From Tupaia tana (taxonomy: Eukaryota > Chordata > Mammalia > Scandentia > Tupaiidae): a stretch of 64,000 bases of DNA. Positions 9,311 through 19,935 of the stretch are shown piece by piece. The first letter of the stretch is position 1. Every line of letters begins with the position of its first letter. Location: the NCBI GenBank assembly GCA_026018925.1, contig JAKSZU010000009.1, positions 81,435,090 through 81,499,089 on the forward strand, read 5' to 3'. The translations under genes and the position numbers were made by a program. A model generated the notes under the pieces. That model was not told where the DNA came from, ran no database searches, and was given only the letters and a program-made list of their open reading frames with translations.

Positions 9311-11614
9311 GATCGCAAGTAGGTTGACCAGTCGGGAAAGCCCGCTCGATGGTGACAGGGTCAGTAGTGGGCTGGCTGTTGGCATCCAGGACAAGTTTAC
9401 AACCTTCCCACGGATTTTTAGTGGTAAAGGGAGTCTGGAGGAGCTGCTGGCAGTTGTTCCAGGTAGGCTGATGGGTGATGAAAATAGTCTCAAGGAGAGA
9501 GATTAATTAAACCTTGTGGGTTTTGAGAGAAGGAGGGATTCTGGTTTTTCCAGTTTACAGGTCACTTGTAGAGAAAGGGAAATAAACCATAGAGAGCTGA
9601 CCATCTGGACCTAGTTCAGAGGGTCCCATTGCTTGAGGAGAAAAACTGGCAAGGGTGCCAAGGCCCCTTGGGACATGCTGTCCCTCTCAGCTGGTTTCTT
9701 GCCCACGGAGGAGTCCTTAGGTCCTGGCCCATAAGTAGATCCAGATCGAGTATGGAAAGGACTGAAAGGATCATCTCCGTGGGCAAGAGATGTAGTTTTT
9801 GGTTCACTTGGGGCCTCCTCCTTTAGCTGCAGAGAGGCAGACTGAGTACCTGTTCTATGATGACCTGCTCAAGGGCCTTGGGGACTATTGGCCTGTCATT
9901 TGGTAATGGCAACTACTTGTGGACTAATTTTTCTTCCTCCTGAGTGAAGGAGGGTAAGGAAGAGAGGCCAGAGTCTGGGGTGGCTACAAGAACTTTTAGT
10001 TGTTGGTATGACTGTACTTTAAAAAAAAAAAATAACCTTAATCTCTGATTTAAACAGGTATTAATCTTAGTCACTTCAAGGGTTACCTGAGGCTTGTCCA
10101 GTGAAATTTTCAGATGTCCACGGGGAGTTGTAGGGGTCTTGGGCCCCATCAATCCCCAGTTTCAAAGGCCAGCATGGACTTTAGAAGTCCTGAGCTCCCT
10201 TCAGAGCTCAGTGCATTCTGTCTCTAGCAACCAGCTCCACACTTGGGGAAAAGGTCCCAGTGGGGAACATGAGGATGTCAGTTATGGGCATTGTTTAATG
10301 CCTGGGCTATCCACTTTGGGAACAGAGTTTCCATATCCTGTCCTCGACAAAGTCCCCAGCTTTCTGGATTACTACGAGTGACTACTAGTGTCATTTAAGT
10401 GAAAGTTAAATTAAAGGTTAAGGTGCCTTGTCAATTTGTTATAACATTTTTTTGAGTTACTTGAGAACTTTAAAAAAATATCTGTTCTGAATTGTAAGAG
10501 CTCTAACACTGAGAAGTGAAACTAAATTCCAGTAGATCCTGCAAGTAGCAGCTGAGTACTAGAGGGCAGAGACCCGTTTACAAGTTTTACAAGGCATGTG
10601 CCTCATTAAGTATATAAAAATCCTAGCTGGAGAATATAATCTTAATCTAAGTTTTTATTTTTGTAGTTAGACCTCTTGATCATTTAACTAAGAGGAGAGT
10701 CCAGTGGGGGAGGGGCCTAACTAAAGAGAAACAGGAGTATAAGCAAGAAGGGAGGGAGGAGGCAGCAGGAGCTCCTGCTTTAACTTGTCTCACCCCATTC
10801 CCTGAGACTTGTACCCTATTAAGTTCTTGGATAGGAGTTTCTAGATTTTGTCTTTGGTTAATTTTGGTTTAACAGTTTAGAAAACCAATCAGTTAACACA
10901 GAAAATGAAAATTTTACCCAGTTAATTGATTAGATTTTTAGAAACCAGTACTTGTAAGAATACATTCTTTTTCCACTCTTTCTGTGAATTTCCTTAAGGA
11001 CATGAGATTAGGATTATAGCCGTAGTTAATGCTCTTACAAAAATTCATAATTGACAAAGAAATTTGGCTAGAAACAAGTTTAACATAATAACTTACCACA
11101 TGACTGATAAATATTCCATCATAAGTTTTTGGGAATCTCAAATTATTTTGGAACACAATACATACCTAGACATACAGGTACATAACATATTTTTACATGT
11201 AACTTAAATACAATGTCATTTACTAAAGTTATATGAACTTAAAAAACATTTAAACCAATTTTTATGAGTGCTCTTTTTATAAACCAAATTGAATAGAATT
11301 TTTAAGGCCTTTTTCACACAGACATACAACATACAGTACATAACATGACATATTACAAGTATGCATGCACACATACATCAGGACTATAAGGGCCAATTTC
11401 CCTGGGGTTATTTTGACACTAATAAGATAACTCACAGATAATACACTTTCAAAAGTCCTGAAAGTGATCTAGAAAACAGTTTAGGGGGGCATATTTAAGC
11501 AAACAGACTGACAACTGTCCCTGACCATCTTAACAAAAACAGGACTGACAAAGACTAGAGAAATCAAGACAGTGCACCCAAAGACAAGCAGGGTGATTAC
11601 TGGTCCTGTCCCAT
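9310..11614 (-). pseudogene. gag: gag remnant of provirus 1
   Basis: The capsid start is recognisable near 9360-9560 (a PTWNNCQQLL-type motif on the minus strand, like [10 protein letters not shown] of gammaretroviral capsids). A proline/serine-rich linker lies upstream, with matrix remnants between about 9900 and 11100. The likely gag ATG (ATGGGACAG) is at 11614-11606. Many frameshifts and stops are present. Confidence 0.7.
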
Positions 11615-11817
11615 TCTCAAAGACAAGATAAAGCAAGACAGTGTATTCAGAAATCACTGTCACCAGAGACCTGAAGTGCCGTCGCACTTGGGTCCAGGGA
11701 CCTGGAGGTTCTGCTGCGTCCAGCCCTCCTAAAGTCCCACCAGGAGAGCTCTCAAACCAAGATAACTAGAATCTTACCAAATTCAGGCACCACCAGTGAC
11801 TCCAATTTCTGATCCAT

Positions 11818-12078
11818 TTTTTTTTTTGAGAGTTTTTTGCTATAGGGAGTGTGCGCTCGCCAGACAGACAGAGAGAGACAGAGAGATAGAAAGCGAGAAA
11901 TCACCCCCCAGGGGGGATGATCACGCCGCAATCCCTTCTCCTCCATTCTCCTCTCGGGATCTTGGGCATGCACACACATGCACCCAGTGTGAGTTTAAGC
12001 CACTGGGTCCGGGACTCGAACTGAGGTCGACTAAGTGGGAGTCCAGCGACATAGCCATTACACTAACTGCTGGTCCCC
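11818..12078 (-). mobile_element. SINE in the leader of provirus 1
   Basis: A long-type copy flanked by CTGATCCAT on both sides (11809-11817 and 12079-12087). It lies between the primer site and gag. Provirus 2 has an independent SINE 23 bp away in the homologous position. Confidence 0.92.
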
Positions 12079-12185
12079 CTGATCCATGTTTTGTGAGGCC
12101 TCCTTACCCTTCTTGGGATCTGGGACATGGTGTAAGCAGCATCCTCATTGGGGCATTATTCGGCCACTCTAAGGTTCCTAGATCT

Positions 12186-12203
12186 CGCTGGGGCCTCTAA
12201 GTG
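12186..12203 (-). promoter_or_regulatory. primer-binding site, tRNA-Thr type (provirus 1)
   Basis: The plus strand TCGCTGGGGCCTCTAA resembles the 3' end of tRNA-Thr(UGU) including CCA, with one change (CCA to CTA). It lies 2-3 bases inside the 5' LTR, where a retroviral primer site belongs. Confidence 0.75.
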
Positions 12204-12673
12204 TTGTAGAGTGCTACCGAATGAACGACCACCAAAGCCAGATTAAGTTTAAAGGGAATCTTTATTAGCTGGCCAGTGACTATAGTCTGAGGCTCGGGGA
12301 GGAGTGAGGCACCGAGAGTCAGAACTGTAGCCCCAACTGAAGTTGGAGTAGTCTTTTTATAGGCGGTCAGTTACCAGGGGTTTCTATGCAAGCAATTACA
12401 GAAGCTGAATCAAGCAGGTTAATTATTTCTGAGGGGAGTGGGGTTTCCATGTAAGCAGTTACATTGCTAAACAAAAGAGTTTCGGGCTAGTTAGCAAAGA
12501 CAGTAGCAGGTACAGGATTTTATCCCGGATATGGTTTTCTATATGGTTAGCACAAGCTATTTTCTCATGGGAAGAGCAAGCAGGTTTACAGAAGCAGATA
12601 GCCATGTTAGGGTAAGGGAACAAAATGGACAAACAGTTGTTCATGTGCAAGATCGAATATGCAGCCTTTCACA
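12202..12673 (-). repeat. provirus 1, 5' LTR
   Basis: About 472 bp, nearly identical in layout to the copy at 8104-8575. The differences (for example GACTACAG against GACTATAG) are what one expects after insertion, when both LTRs start identical. Counting them would date the insertion. Confidence 0.93.
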
Positions 12674-12733
12674 ACACATGACAAATTCCTGCTTCTCTTA
12701 GCTTAGGAGGTAAAGGTGTTGAAAGCATAGTCC
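12674..12733 (-). pseudogene. FNDC3C1: FNDC3C exon split by provirus, 5' half
   Basis: Acceptor ATACATCAG. Reads TMLSTPLPPKLREAGICHV, which aligns with the CAPSMPASPVLTKAGITWL stretch of FNDC3A that directly precedes the sequence at 8103. The provirus was inserted after this valine codon. Confidence 0.9.
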
Positions 12734-12845
12734 CTGATGTATTGGAGACTGCTCACTGAATCACTGAAAAACCAGTTAAGATGGAAGAATTAGTTTCAGG
12801 TTCTCACTGAAGTACAGATTTAAATAATAATAGTGGCCCACCCAC

Positions 12846-13282
12846 GTTAAATAAATAATGCAATTTTCCTCAAGCCAAAGTTATTTTTGGCAGCTAATCT
12901 GAATGAATATTTTGTAGAAGCTCTAAGTTTAAGGATCTTGTGCTGGTTTATTTTTTATTTATTTATTTATTTTTTGAGAGGTTTTTGCTATAGGGTGCGT
13001 GCGCTCGCCAGACAGACAGAGAGAGACATAGAGACAGAAAGCGAGAAATCACCCCCCAGGGGGGATGGTCACGCCACAATCCCTTCTCCTCCTTTCTCCT
13101 CTCGGGATCTTGGGCACGCACGCACACGCGCCCGGCATGAGTTTTAAGCCACCGGGTCCAGGACGCGAACCACAGTCGACTACGTGGGAGTCCAGTGACA
13201 TAGCCATTACGCTAACTGCTGGTTCCCTCTTGTGCTGTTTTATTGTGCCTGTATAGCAACTTTTGAAATCTTCACCTTTGCT
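12846..13282 (-). pseudogene. FNDC3C1: FNDC3C exon interrupted by a SINE
   Basis: The right part (13227-13282) reads SKGEDFKSCYTGTIKQHK. The left part (12846-12949) reads LKLRASTKYSFRLAAKNNFG. Together they parallel GKGNGEFCQCYMGSQKQFK and ITKLSPAMGCKFRLSARND of FNDC3A. A SINE sits between them. An in-frame TAA lies at 12847-12849, next to a GTGGGT donor. Confidence 0.92.
12950..13226 (-). mobile_element. SINE inside an FNDC3C coding exon
   Basis: A full-length long-type copy flanked by the imperfect duplication TCTTGTGCTGGTTT / TCTTGTGCTGTTTT (12935-12948 and 13229-13242). Removing it restores the FN3 reading. It is one of the two insertions that break the coding sequence of the gene. Confidence 0.92.
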
Positions 13283-13401
13283 CTTAATAATAAAAACAAT
13301 ATTAGAATTATAGAATGTTACAATTAAAAACAAAAATTCATTATAACTTTAATCATCATTCACAAATGAATGTTTTCTTTTTTTCAAATGAAACTATATA
13401 C

Positions 13402-13455
13402 CTCTCTCCATTCCAAAAGGAAGTTGTTTATTTTGAAACCATTATCCTTGGACCC
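13402..13455 (-). pseudogene. FNDC3C1: FNDC3C exon: GSKDNGFKINNFLLEWRE
   Basis: Acceptor TTTGTAG and donor GTATAT, exactly 18 codons, phase 0 on both sides. Parallel to APSDNGSKIQNFVLEWDE of FNDC3A. It lies between the two proviruses. Confidence 0.93.
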
Positions 13456-13805
13456 CTACAAATATCAGAAAGACAAAATTATGGTGGATTATTTGTACAT
13501 GATATCCAGACATAAACATATACGTATATAACTGCTGCATATACATTTATAGACATTTAAAGTGATATAAATAATTATAAAATGAATCTGCTTACATTTT
13601 GTTTTTGAAGCAACCATATTTTAAAGTCAAAATGCATTTTTTTGCAGTCTATAAGACATGTCAAGATTCTATGTTTTGTTATGTTTTCCAAATTATATTC
13701 AATGAAGAAAATTAGTACTTAAGTAAATTGAGAGGTACATTTATTGGTAACTATGATTATAAATAATTTTATGTTGTAGAAATGGATTTTATCTTCATTA
13801 ATTAT
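13456..13805 (-). other. FNDC3C intron, nothing recognised
   Basis: AT-rich intronic sequence between a coding exon and the SINE that holds provirus 2. Confidence 0.5.
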
Positions 13806-13881
13806 TTATTATTATTATTTTTAGGGTTTTTGCTATAGGTTGTGTGTGTTTGCTGGAGACAGACAGTGAGAGGGAAAATGA

Positions 13882-14353
13882 TGTTGTAGAGTGCCACAGA
13901 ATGAACCACCAAAGCCAGATTAATATTAAAGGGAATCTTTATTTGCTTGCCAGTGACTACAGTCTGAGGCTTGGGGGTGTGTGTGGGAGTGCCTAGAGTC
14001 AGAACTGTAGCCCCGACTGAAGTTTGAGTAGTCTTTTTATAGTGGGTCAGTTACCAGGAGTTTCTACGCAAGCAGTTACAGAAGCTGAATCAAGCAGGTT
14101 AATTATTTCTGAGGGGAGTGGGGTTTCTATGCAAGCAGTTACATTGCTAAACAAAAGGGTTTCAGGCTAGTTAGCAAAGACAGTAGCAGGTACAGGATGT
14201 CGTCCTGGATATGGTTTTCTGTATGACTAGCACAAGCTATTTTCTCATGGGAAGAGCAAGCAGGTTTACAGAAGCAGATAGCCATGTTAGGGTAAGGGAA
14301 CAAAATGGACAAACAGTTGTTCATGTGGAAGATCTAATATGCAGCCTTCCACA
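13882..14353 (-). repeat. provirus 2, 3' LTR
   Basis: About 472 bp, TG...CA, with the polypurine-tract complement directly at the right (14354-14366). It shares a variant segment (GGGGGTGTGTGTGGG near 13974) with the LTR at 19462 that the provirus 1 LTRs lack, so the two LTRs of provirus 2 belong together. Confidence 0.93.
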
Positions 14354-14394
14354 TTCCCCCCTTCTGATTTAGAGCATCAAATAATTGATTCAGA

Positions 14395-15000
14395 GAAGGG
14401 GTGTGGCTCATAGCAGTAATGGAGAACCATGAGCTTGACAGATTGGATCTGGTCCTGAACAAAGTTAATGTGAAAATGGAGAACACAAGGGCCAAAGAGT
14501 AGGGCAAGGAGGAGAAGCAGGGCAGGACCTGCAATGGCAGAGATGAGGGTGGTGAGCCAGGGAGGCCAAGAGAAGAGAGACTGATACCAATTACCCTCAG
14601 AGGAGCAGTGCTCCTCACACTCTAGGAGATGTTTGTGAAGCTAGCTCAGGATGTCCCTAATGACCCCAGAGTGGTTGGTATAGAATTGAGGCCCAGGCCC
14701 ATAAGGATGGGCCATAGAGGCCTGGCAGGATTTGGGGGTGAAGGACAAGGTGTTTCTGAGTGGTAGAAACAATGCAGGGGTCCTTGCCCCAGACATAAAG
14801 GCAAAGGCTGTAAGAATGGCCACCCTCCCAGGTATCGACCCAGTGATCAAGGGGTTGAACGACAGGGGATTGTAAGTGCCAGTGGAGAAGCAGGCACCAG
14901 TGGTCAAGAGAGGATCTAGGTGTGAGAGGGAAGTTTATGTGGGGAAGGGAGGGCAGGGGGAAAGAGGAGAAGTATCAGGAAAGTCAGCGTAATTTTTGAC
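14395..15000 (-). pseudogene. env: env remnant of provirus 2
   Basis: The minus strand at about 14400-14650 encodes a gammaretrovirus-like transmembrane subunit end: a membrane-spanning segment preceded by PWLTTLISAIAGP, and a short cytoplasmic tail with a stop just before the polypurine tract. A piece with the NHSGVIRD motif (compare DHTGLVRD) lies upstream, then a surface-subunit start with a signal-peptide-like hydrophobic run near 14940-15000. Frames are broken at several points and most of the surface subunit is missing. Confidence 0.75.
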
Positions 15001-15049
15001 CTTGAGGTGATCTGAGGAAGGCTGAAGTCCTCATCTCTGGGTTCCGGAG

Positions 15050-15310
15050 GCAGTGGTATCAGGGAGCCAGGCAGCGGGTTTCAAGTGGGAGTGATGAATC
15101 CAATGATGCTTCTCAGTAACCTTGACAGCAGAAGGGGTGCTCAGGATAACAGTGAAATTTCTGTCCCAGTGGGGTCAAGGGTGCCGAGAGTGTGGTGTCT
15201 GACCCAAACTGGGGCCCCAGGGTCCAAGGCGGCTGTGAGAACAATGTAGTCTCCGCTGGGGCCGGGCTGTGGCTGCAGATGAGGCTGTGGGTCTCAGGGA
15301 GAGTTACCAG
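15050..15310 (-). pseudogene. pol: integrase C-terminal remnant, provirus 2
   Basis: Carries the VWVRHH motif and the STPSAVKV and WIHHSHLK features of the C-terminal end of gammaretroviral integrase, in broken frames. It joins gag directly at about 15310-15340, at the same place as in provirus 1. Confidence 0.72.
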
Positions 15311-18300
15311 GAGAGCCTTCAGAGACTCTGTCAAGATTTGGATTGCAAGTAGGTCAACCAGCTGGGAAAGTCCACTCGATGGCTACAGGTTCAGCAGTGG
15401 GCTGGCTATTGGCATCCAGGACAAGTTTACAGCCTTCCCACGGATTCTTAGTGTTTTAAAGAGAGTCTGGAGGAGCTGCTGGCAGTCATCCCAGGTAGGC
15501 TGATGGGTGACGAAAATAGTCTCAAGGAGAGAGATTAATTAAACCTGTGAATTTTGAGAAAAGGAGGGATTCTGGTTTTTCCAGTTTACAAGTCACTCGC
15601 AGAGAAAGGGGGATAAACCATAGAGAGCTGACCATCTGGACCTAGCTCAGAGGGTCCCATTGCTTGAGGGGAAAAAGTGGCAAGGAGGCCGAGACCCCCT
15701 TGGGACATGTCATCCTCCTTAGCTGGTTTCTAGCCCACAGAGGAGTCCTTAGGTTCTGGCCCATAAGTAGATCCAGATCGAGTATGGGGAGGACTGAAAG
15801 GGTCATCTCCCTGGGTGAGAGGTGCAGTTTCTTTTTCACTTGGGGCCTCCTCCTTTTGTTGTGGAGAGATGGCCTGAATACCTGTTCTATGATGACCTGC
15901 TCAAGGGCCTTGGGGACTATTGTCCTGTCATTTGATAATGGTAACTACTTGTGGGCCAATTTTTCTTCCTCCTGAGTGAGGGAGGGTAAGGAAGAGAGGC
16001 CAGAGTCTGAGGCAGTTACAAGAACTTTTAGTTGTTGATATGATTGTACTTTAAAAAAAATAACCTTAACCTCTGATTTAGACAGAAATTAATCTTAGTC
16101 ACTTTAAGAGTTACCTGAGGCTTGTCCAGTGAGATTGTCAGATGTCCATGGGGAGCCGTAGGGGTCTTGGGCCCCATCAATCCCCAGTTTGAAAGGCCAG
16201 CATGGACTTTAGAAGTCCCGAGCTCCCTTCAGAGCTCAGTGCATTCTGTCTCTAGCGACCAGCTCCACACTTGGGGAAAAGGTCCCAGTGGGGAACATGA
16301 GGATGCCAGTTATGGGCATTGTTTAATGCCCGGGCTGTCCACTTTGGAAACAGAGTTTCTTTTGAGGCAGAGGCTCTGATCTGGGCTGTGTCCATATCCT
16401 GTCCTCGAAGAAGTTCCCAGCCTTCAGGATTAGTGCAAATGACTACTGGGTGCCATTCAAGTGAAAGTTAAATCAAAGGTTAAGGTGCCTTGCCAATTTG
16501 TTATAACTTTTTTTTAAATTTATTTGAGAACTTTAAAAAAAAATCTGTTCTGAATTGTAAGAGCTCTAATACTGAGAAGTGAAACTAAATTCCAGTAGAT
16601 CCTGCAAGGAGCAGCTGAGTACTATCAAGAGGGTGGAGCCCAGTTTACAGGCTTTACAAGGCATCTGCCTTATTAACTATACAAAAACCCTATCTGGAGA
16701 ATGTAGTCTTAATCTAAATTTTTATTTTTCTAGTTAGGCCTCTCGATCATTTAACTAAGGGGAGAGTCCAGTGGGGAAAAGGCCTAACTAAAGAGAAACA
16801 GGAGTACAAGCAGGCAGGGAGGGAGGAGGCAGCCAGGAGCTCTAGCCTTAACTTGTCTCACCCCATTCCCTGAGACTTCTGCCCTACTAAGTTCTTGTAT
16901 AGGAGTTTTTAGCTTTTGTCTCTGATATATAGGCCCAATTTTTATTAATTGTCCATGTTTATCTTTTCTATCCCCCCTTGGGAAGTTTGATATTTTCTGG
17001 AGGAGTTATTAAGCTCGTAAAAATAGAATTATATATATCCACATATACTGACTGGTAGCTTATAAACATGTACAAACAAACAACAATAGCAACAAAACTT
17101 GTTTTAACAACTTTTTCAATGTAAAATTGAACAACCTTACTAACAGACCCTCCCAATTTTATAAAATTTAAAGCCCAACAATAGGAATAACTAAAGCATG
17201 TTAACTTAATAACAAGAATTATAAGGAGGACTCAGAGAAAACCAGGCAGCAATACTCCAATGAGTCCATGTTTAACATTAGACTTATATTTTTTATATCA
17301 ATTTTACCTTTATAACTCAAGTGTATTGTATTGGCTACTTAACATGTACTTTTGTCAAACATTTTTTGTACTTTACTTTGGTTGATTTTGGCTTAACAGT
17401 TTAGAAAACCAATCCGTTCAAAGCCAGGCTATGAAGGAGAGACATTGTATGTCCCCACTTAATATATACTGAGTGTCTGCACTCTATAACTGAAACTGAT
17501 TGACCTAAGGTTGTACAAACACAAGAGATGGGGGTTAGTGCCAGAAGTGGAGTGTGTGGAGAAGAGAGACCTAAGAAAAGATATTTGGAAGAGGGATACA
17601 GAGACAGAGCATTGACGGGATGGGGAGGTGTGGTGTTATTGGTGGAAGATATTTTAATCAACTGAACTGGGGAGAAATGTTCACATATTGAAATGTTCAC
17701 TTTGTAAGCTAAATAATATGGTTGAATGTATATAAAAAATTAAAATTAAAATAATTAAAAAAAGAAAACCAATCAGTTCACATAGAAAATGAAAATTTTA
17801 CCCAGTTAAATGATTAGATTTTTAGAAACCAGTACTTGTAAGAGTACATTCTCTTTCCACTCTTTTCTGTGAATTTCCTTAAGGACACGAAATTAGGATT
17901 ATAGCCATAGTTAATGCTCTGACAAAAATTTATAACTGACAAAGAAATTTGGCTAGAAACCAGTTTAACATAATAACTTACCACATGACTGATAAATATT
18001 CCATCATAAATTCCTGGAAATCTCAAGTTGTTTTGGAACACAATACATATATAGATATACAAGTACATAACATATTACATATAACTTAAATACAATGTCA
18101 AGAAAATTAGAATTACTTTAATTTGACAATGTTTTCCATCTTTATCTAACATATAAAGAATAAGCCTGATTAGCTTAACATCTTCCTTTTGGATGTTTCA
18201 GGGGCCCTCTGTAAACATCCAAGAGTTACTTTGAGGTCAAAGATCCTCTGTCAGCACTAAAACTAAAAAACAGACAAAGCAATATACAACACTAGCTGTT

Positions 18301-18844
18301 TTATTAAACCAAGCACATTAAGATAAACATGATGTTGCTTGATTAATAAAAACCTAGAAAAAACATATGTTGAAAATTGTGAAGTCTTTCACTTATTAAT
18401 CTTTTTTTTCAGTACATTTGAAACCAGATTGTTTACTAAAGGTATATTAACTTGAAAAGCATTTACACCAATTTTTATGAATACTCTTTTTATAAACCAA
18501 ATTGAATAGAATTATTTAAGGCCTTTTTCACACAGTTATACAACATACAGTACATAACATGGCATATTACACGTATGCATGCACACACACATCAGGACTA
18601 TAAGAGCCAATTTTCCTGCGGTTACTTTGACACTAATAAGAAAATTCACAGAGATACACTATAACCCTCAGCCCAGTGTCAAAAGTCCTGAAAGTGATCT
18701 AGAAAACAGTTAAGGGGGACACATTTAGACAGACAGACTGACGACTGACCTTGACCATCTTGACAAAAACAAGACTGACAAAGTCTAGACAAATCAAGAC
18801 AGTGCACCCAAAGACAAGCAGGGTGATTACTGGTCCTGTCCCAT
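15310..18844 (-). pseudogene. gag: gag remnant of provirus 2
   Basis: The capsid start ([10 protein letters not shown] type) lies near 15470-15510 on the minus strand, with a proline-rich linker and matrix pieces upstream. The presumed gag ATG (ATGGGACAG) is at 18844-18836. Frameshifts, stops and an L1 insertion make it non-functional. The stretch 16925-17400 is absent from provirus 1. Confidence 0.7.
17421..17762 (+). mobile_element. L1 3' end inserted in provirus 2
   Basis: A short 3'-truncated L1 (about 340 bp, ending in TTAAAAAAAG). It is flanked by 18-bp direct repeats that differ at one base (17403-17420 and 17763-17780; core AAAACCAATC). The same 3' UTR text (AAGCCAGGCTATGAAG) occurs in the L1 at 37649. 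Confidence 0.9.
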
Positions 18845-19040
18845 TCTCAAAGACAAGACAAAGCAAGACAGTGTATCCAGAAATCACTGTCACCAGGGAC
18901 CCAAAGTGCCGTAGCACTCGGGCCCAGGGACCTGGAGGTTCCGCTGCGTCCAACCCTCCTAAAGTCCCACCAGGAGAGCTCTCAAATCAATATAACTAGA
19001 ATCTTACCAGATTCAGGCGCCACCAGTGACTCCAACTTCT

Positions 19041-19323
19041 TTCTTTCTTTTTTTTTTTTTTTTTTTTTTTTTTTTGGAGAGGTTTTCGCTATAGGGTGCG
19101 TGCGCTCGCCAGACAGACAGAGACATAGAGACAGAAAGCAAGAAATCACCCCCCAGGGGGGATGGTCATGCCGCAATCCCTTCTCCTCCATTCTCCTCTC
19201 GGGATCTTGGGCGCACACACATACGCGCCTGGCGTGAGTTCTAAGCCACCGGGTCCGGGACTTGAACCGCAGTCGACTATGTGGGAGTCCAGCGACATAG
19301 CCATTACGCTAACTGCTGGTTCC
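19041..19323 (-). mobile_element. SINE in the leader of provirus 2
   Basis: A long-type copy with an 18-bp duplication (19023-19040 and 19324-19341; core CCAGTGACTCCAA, one difference). It is independent of the SINE in provirus 1 because the target differs. Confidence 0.92.
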
Positions 19324-19461
19324 CCAGTGACTCCAATTTCTGATCCATGTTTATGAGGCCTCCTTACCCCTCTTGGGACCTGGGACAGGGTGTAAGAAGC
19401 ATCCTTGCTGGGGTATTACTTGGCCACTCTAAGGTTCCCAGATCTCACTGGGGCCTCCAAA

Positions 19462-19935
19462 TGTTGTAGAGTTCCACCGAATGAACAACCACTAAAGCCA
19501 GATTAAGTTTAAAGGGAGTCTTTATTAGCTGGCCAACTACTACAGTCTGAGGTTCGGGGGTGTGTTGGGGGGGACCGAGAGTCAGAATTGTAGCCCCGAC
19601 CGAAGTTTGAGTAGTCTTTTTATAGGGGGTCAATTACCAGGAGTTTCTATGCAAGCAGTTACAGAAGCTGAATCAAGCAGGTTAATTATTTCTGAGGGGA
19701 GTGGGGTTTTCATGCAAGCAGTTACATTGCTAAACAAAAGGGTTTCAGGCTAGAGAGCAAAGACAGTAGCAGGTACAAGATGTTGTCCCAGATATGGTTT
19801 TCTGTATGGCTAGCACAAACTATTTTCTCATGGGAAGAGCAAGCAGGTTTACAGAAGCAGACAGCCATGTTAGGGTAGGGAACAAAATGGACAAACAGTT
19901 GTTCATGTGCAAGATTTAGTATGCAGCCTTCTACA
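19462..19935 (-). repeat. provirus 2, 5' LTR
   Basis: About 474 bp, TG...CA. The primer-site complement lies immediately to its left (19444-19460). Confidence 0.92.

Larger units (their letters stand above)
8104..12673 (-). mobile_element. provirus 1: internally deleted class I ERV
   Basis: LTR - 3.6-kb interior - LTR, on the minus strand. The target-site duplication is 4 bp (ACAT/ACAC), as is usual for gammaretroviruses. The 3' end of tRNA-Thr(UGU) is visible next to the 5' LTR, so the primer site is threonine type. The interior keeps gag pieces, the integrase C-terminus and env pieces, with the protease, reverse transcriptase and integrase core missing. It is shorter than provirus 2: about 240 bp of env transmembrane sequence, about 470 bp near 10860 and about 300 bp near 11215 are absent. 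All reading frames are broken. It was inserted in an FNDC3C coding exon. Confidence 0.93.
13882..19935 (-). mobile_element. provirus 2: internally deleted class I ERV
   Basis: LTR (13882-14353) - 5.1-kb interior - LTR (19462-19935), minus strand, with a 4-bp target duplication (ATGA at 13878-13881, GTGA at 19936-19939). The interior order is leader, gag, integrase C-terminus, env, the same gag-to-integrase deletion as provirus 1, but with more of env. A primer site of tRNA-Thr type sits next to the 5' LTR (complement CTCACTGGGGCCTCCA). Later insertions are an L1 3' end (17421-17762) and a SINE (19041-19323). Confidence 0.93.

Noticed and set aside
8104-19935. The two proviruses as a tandem segmental duplication
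   Set aside because: Different target duplications (ACAT/ACAC and ATGA/GTGA), different flanks (FNDC3C exon against SINE) and provirus-specific LTR variants indicate two separate insertions.
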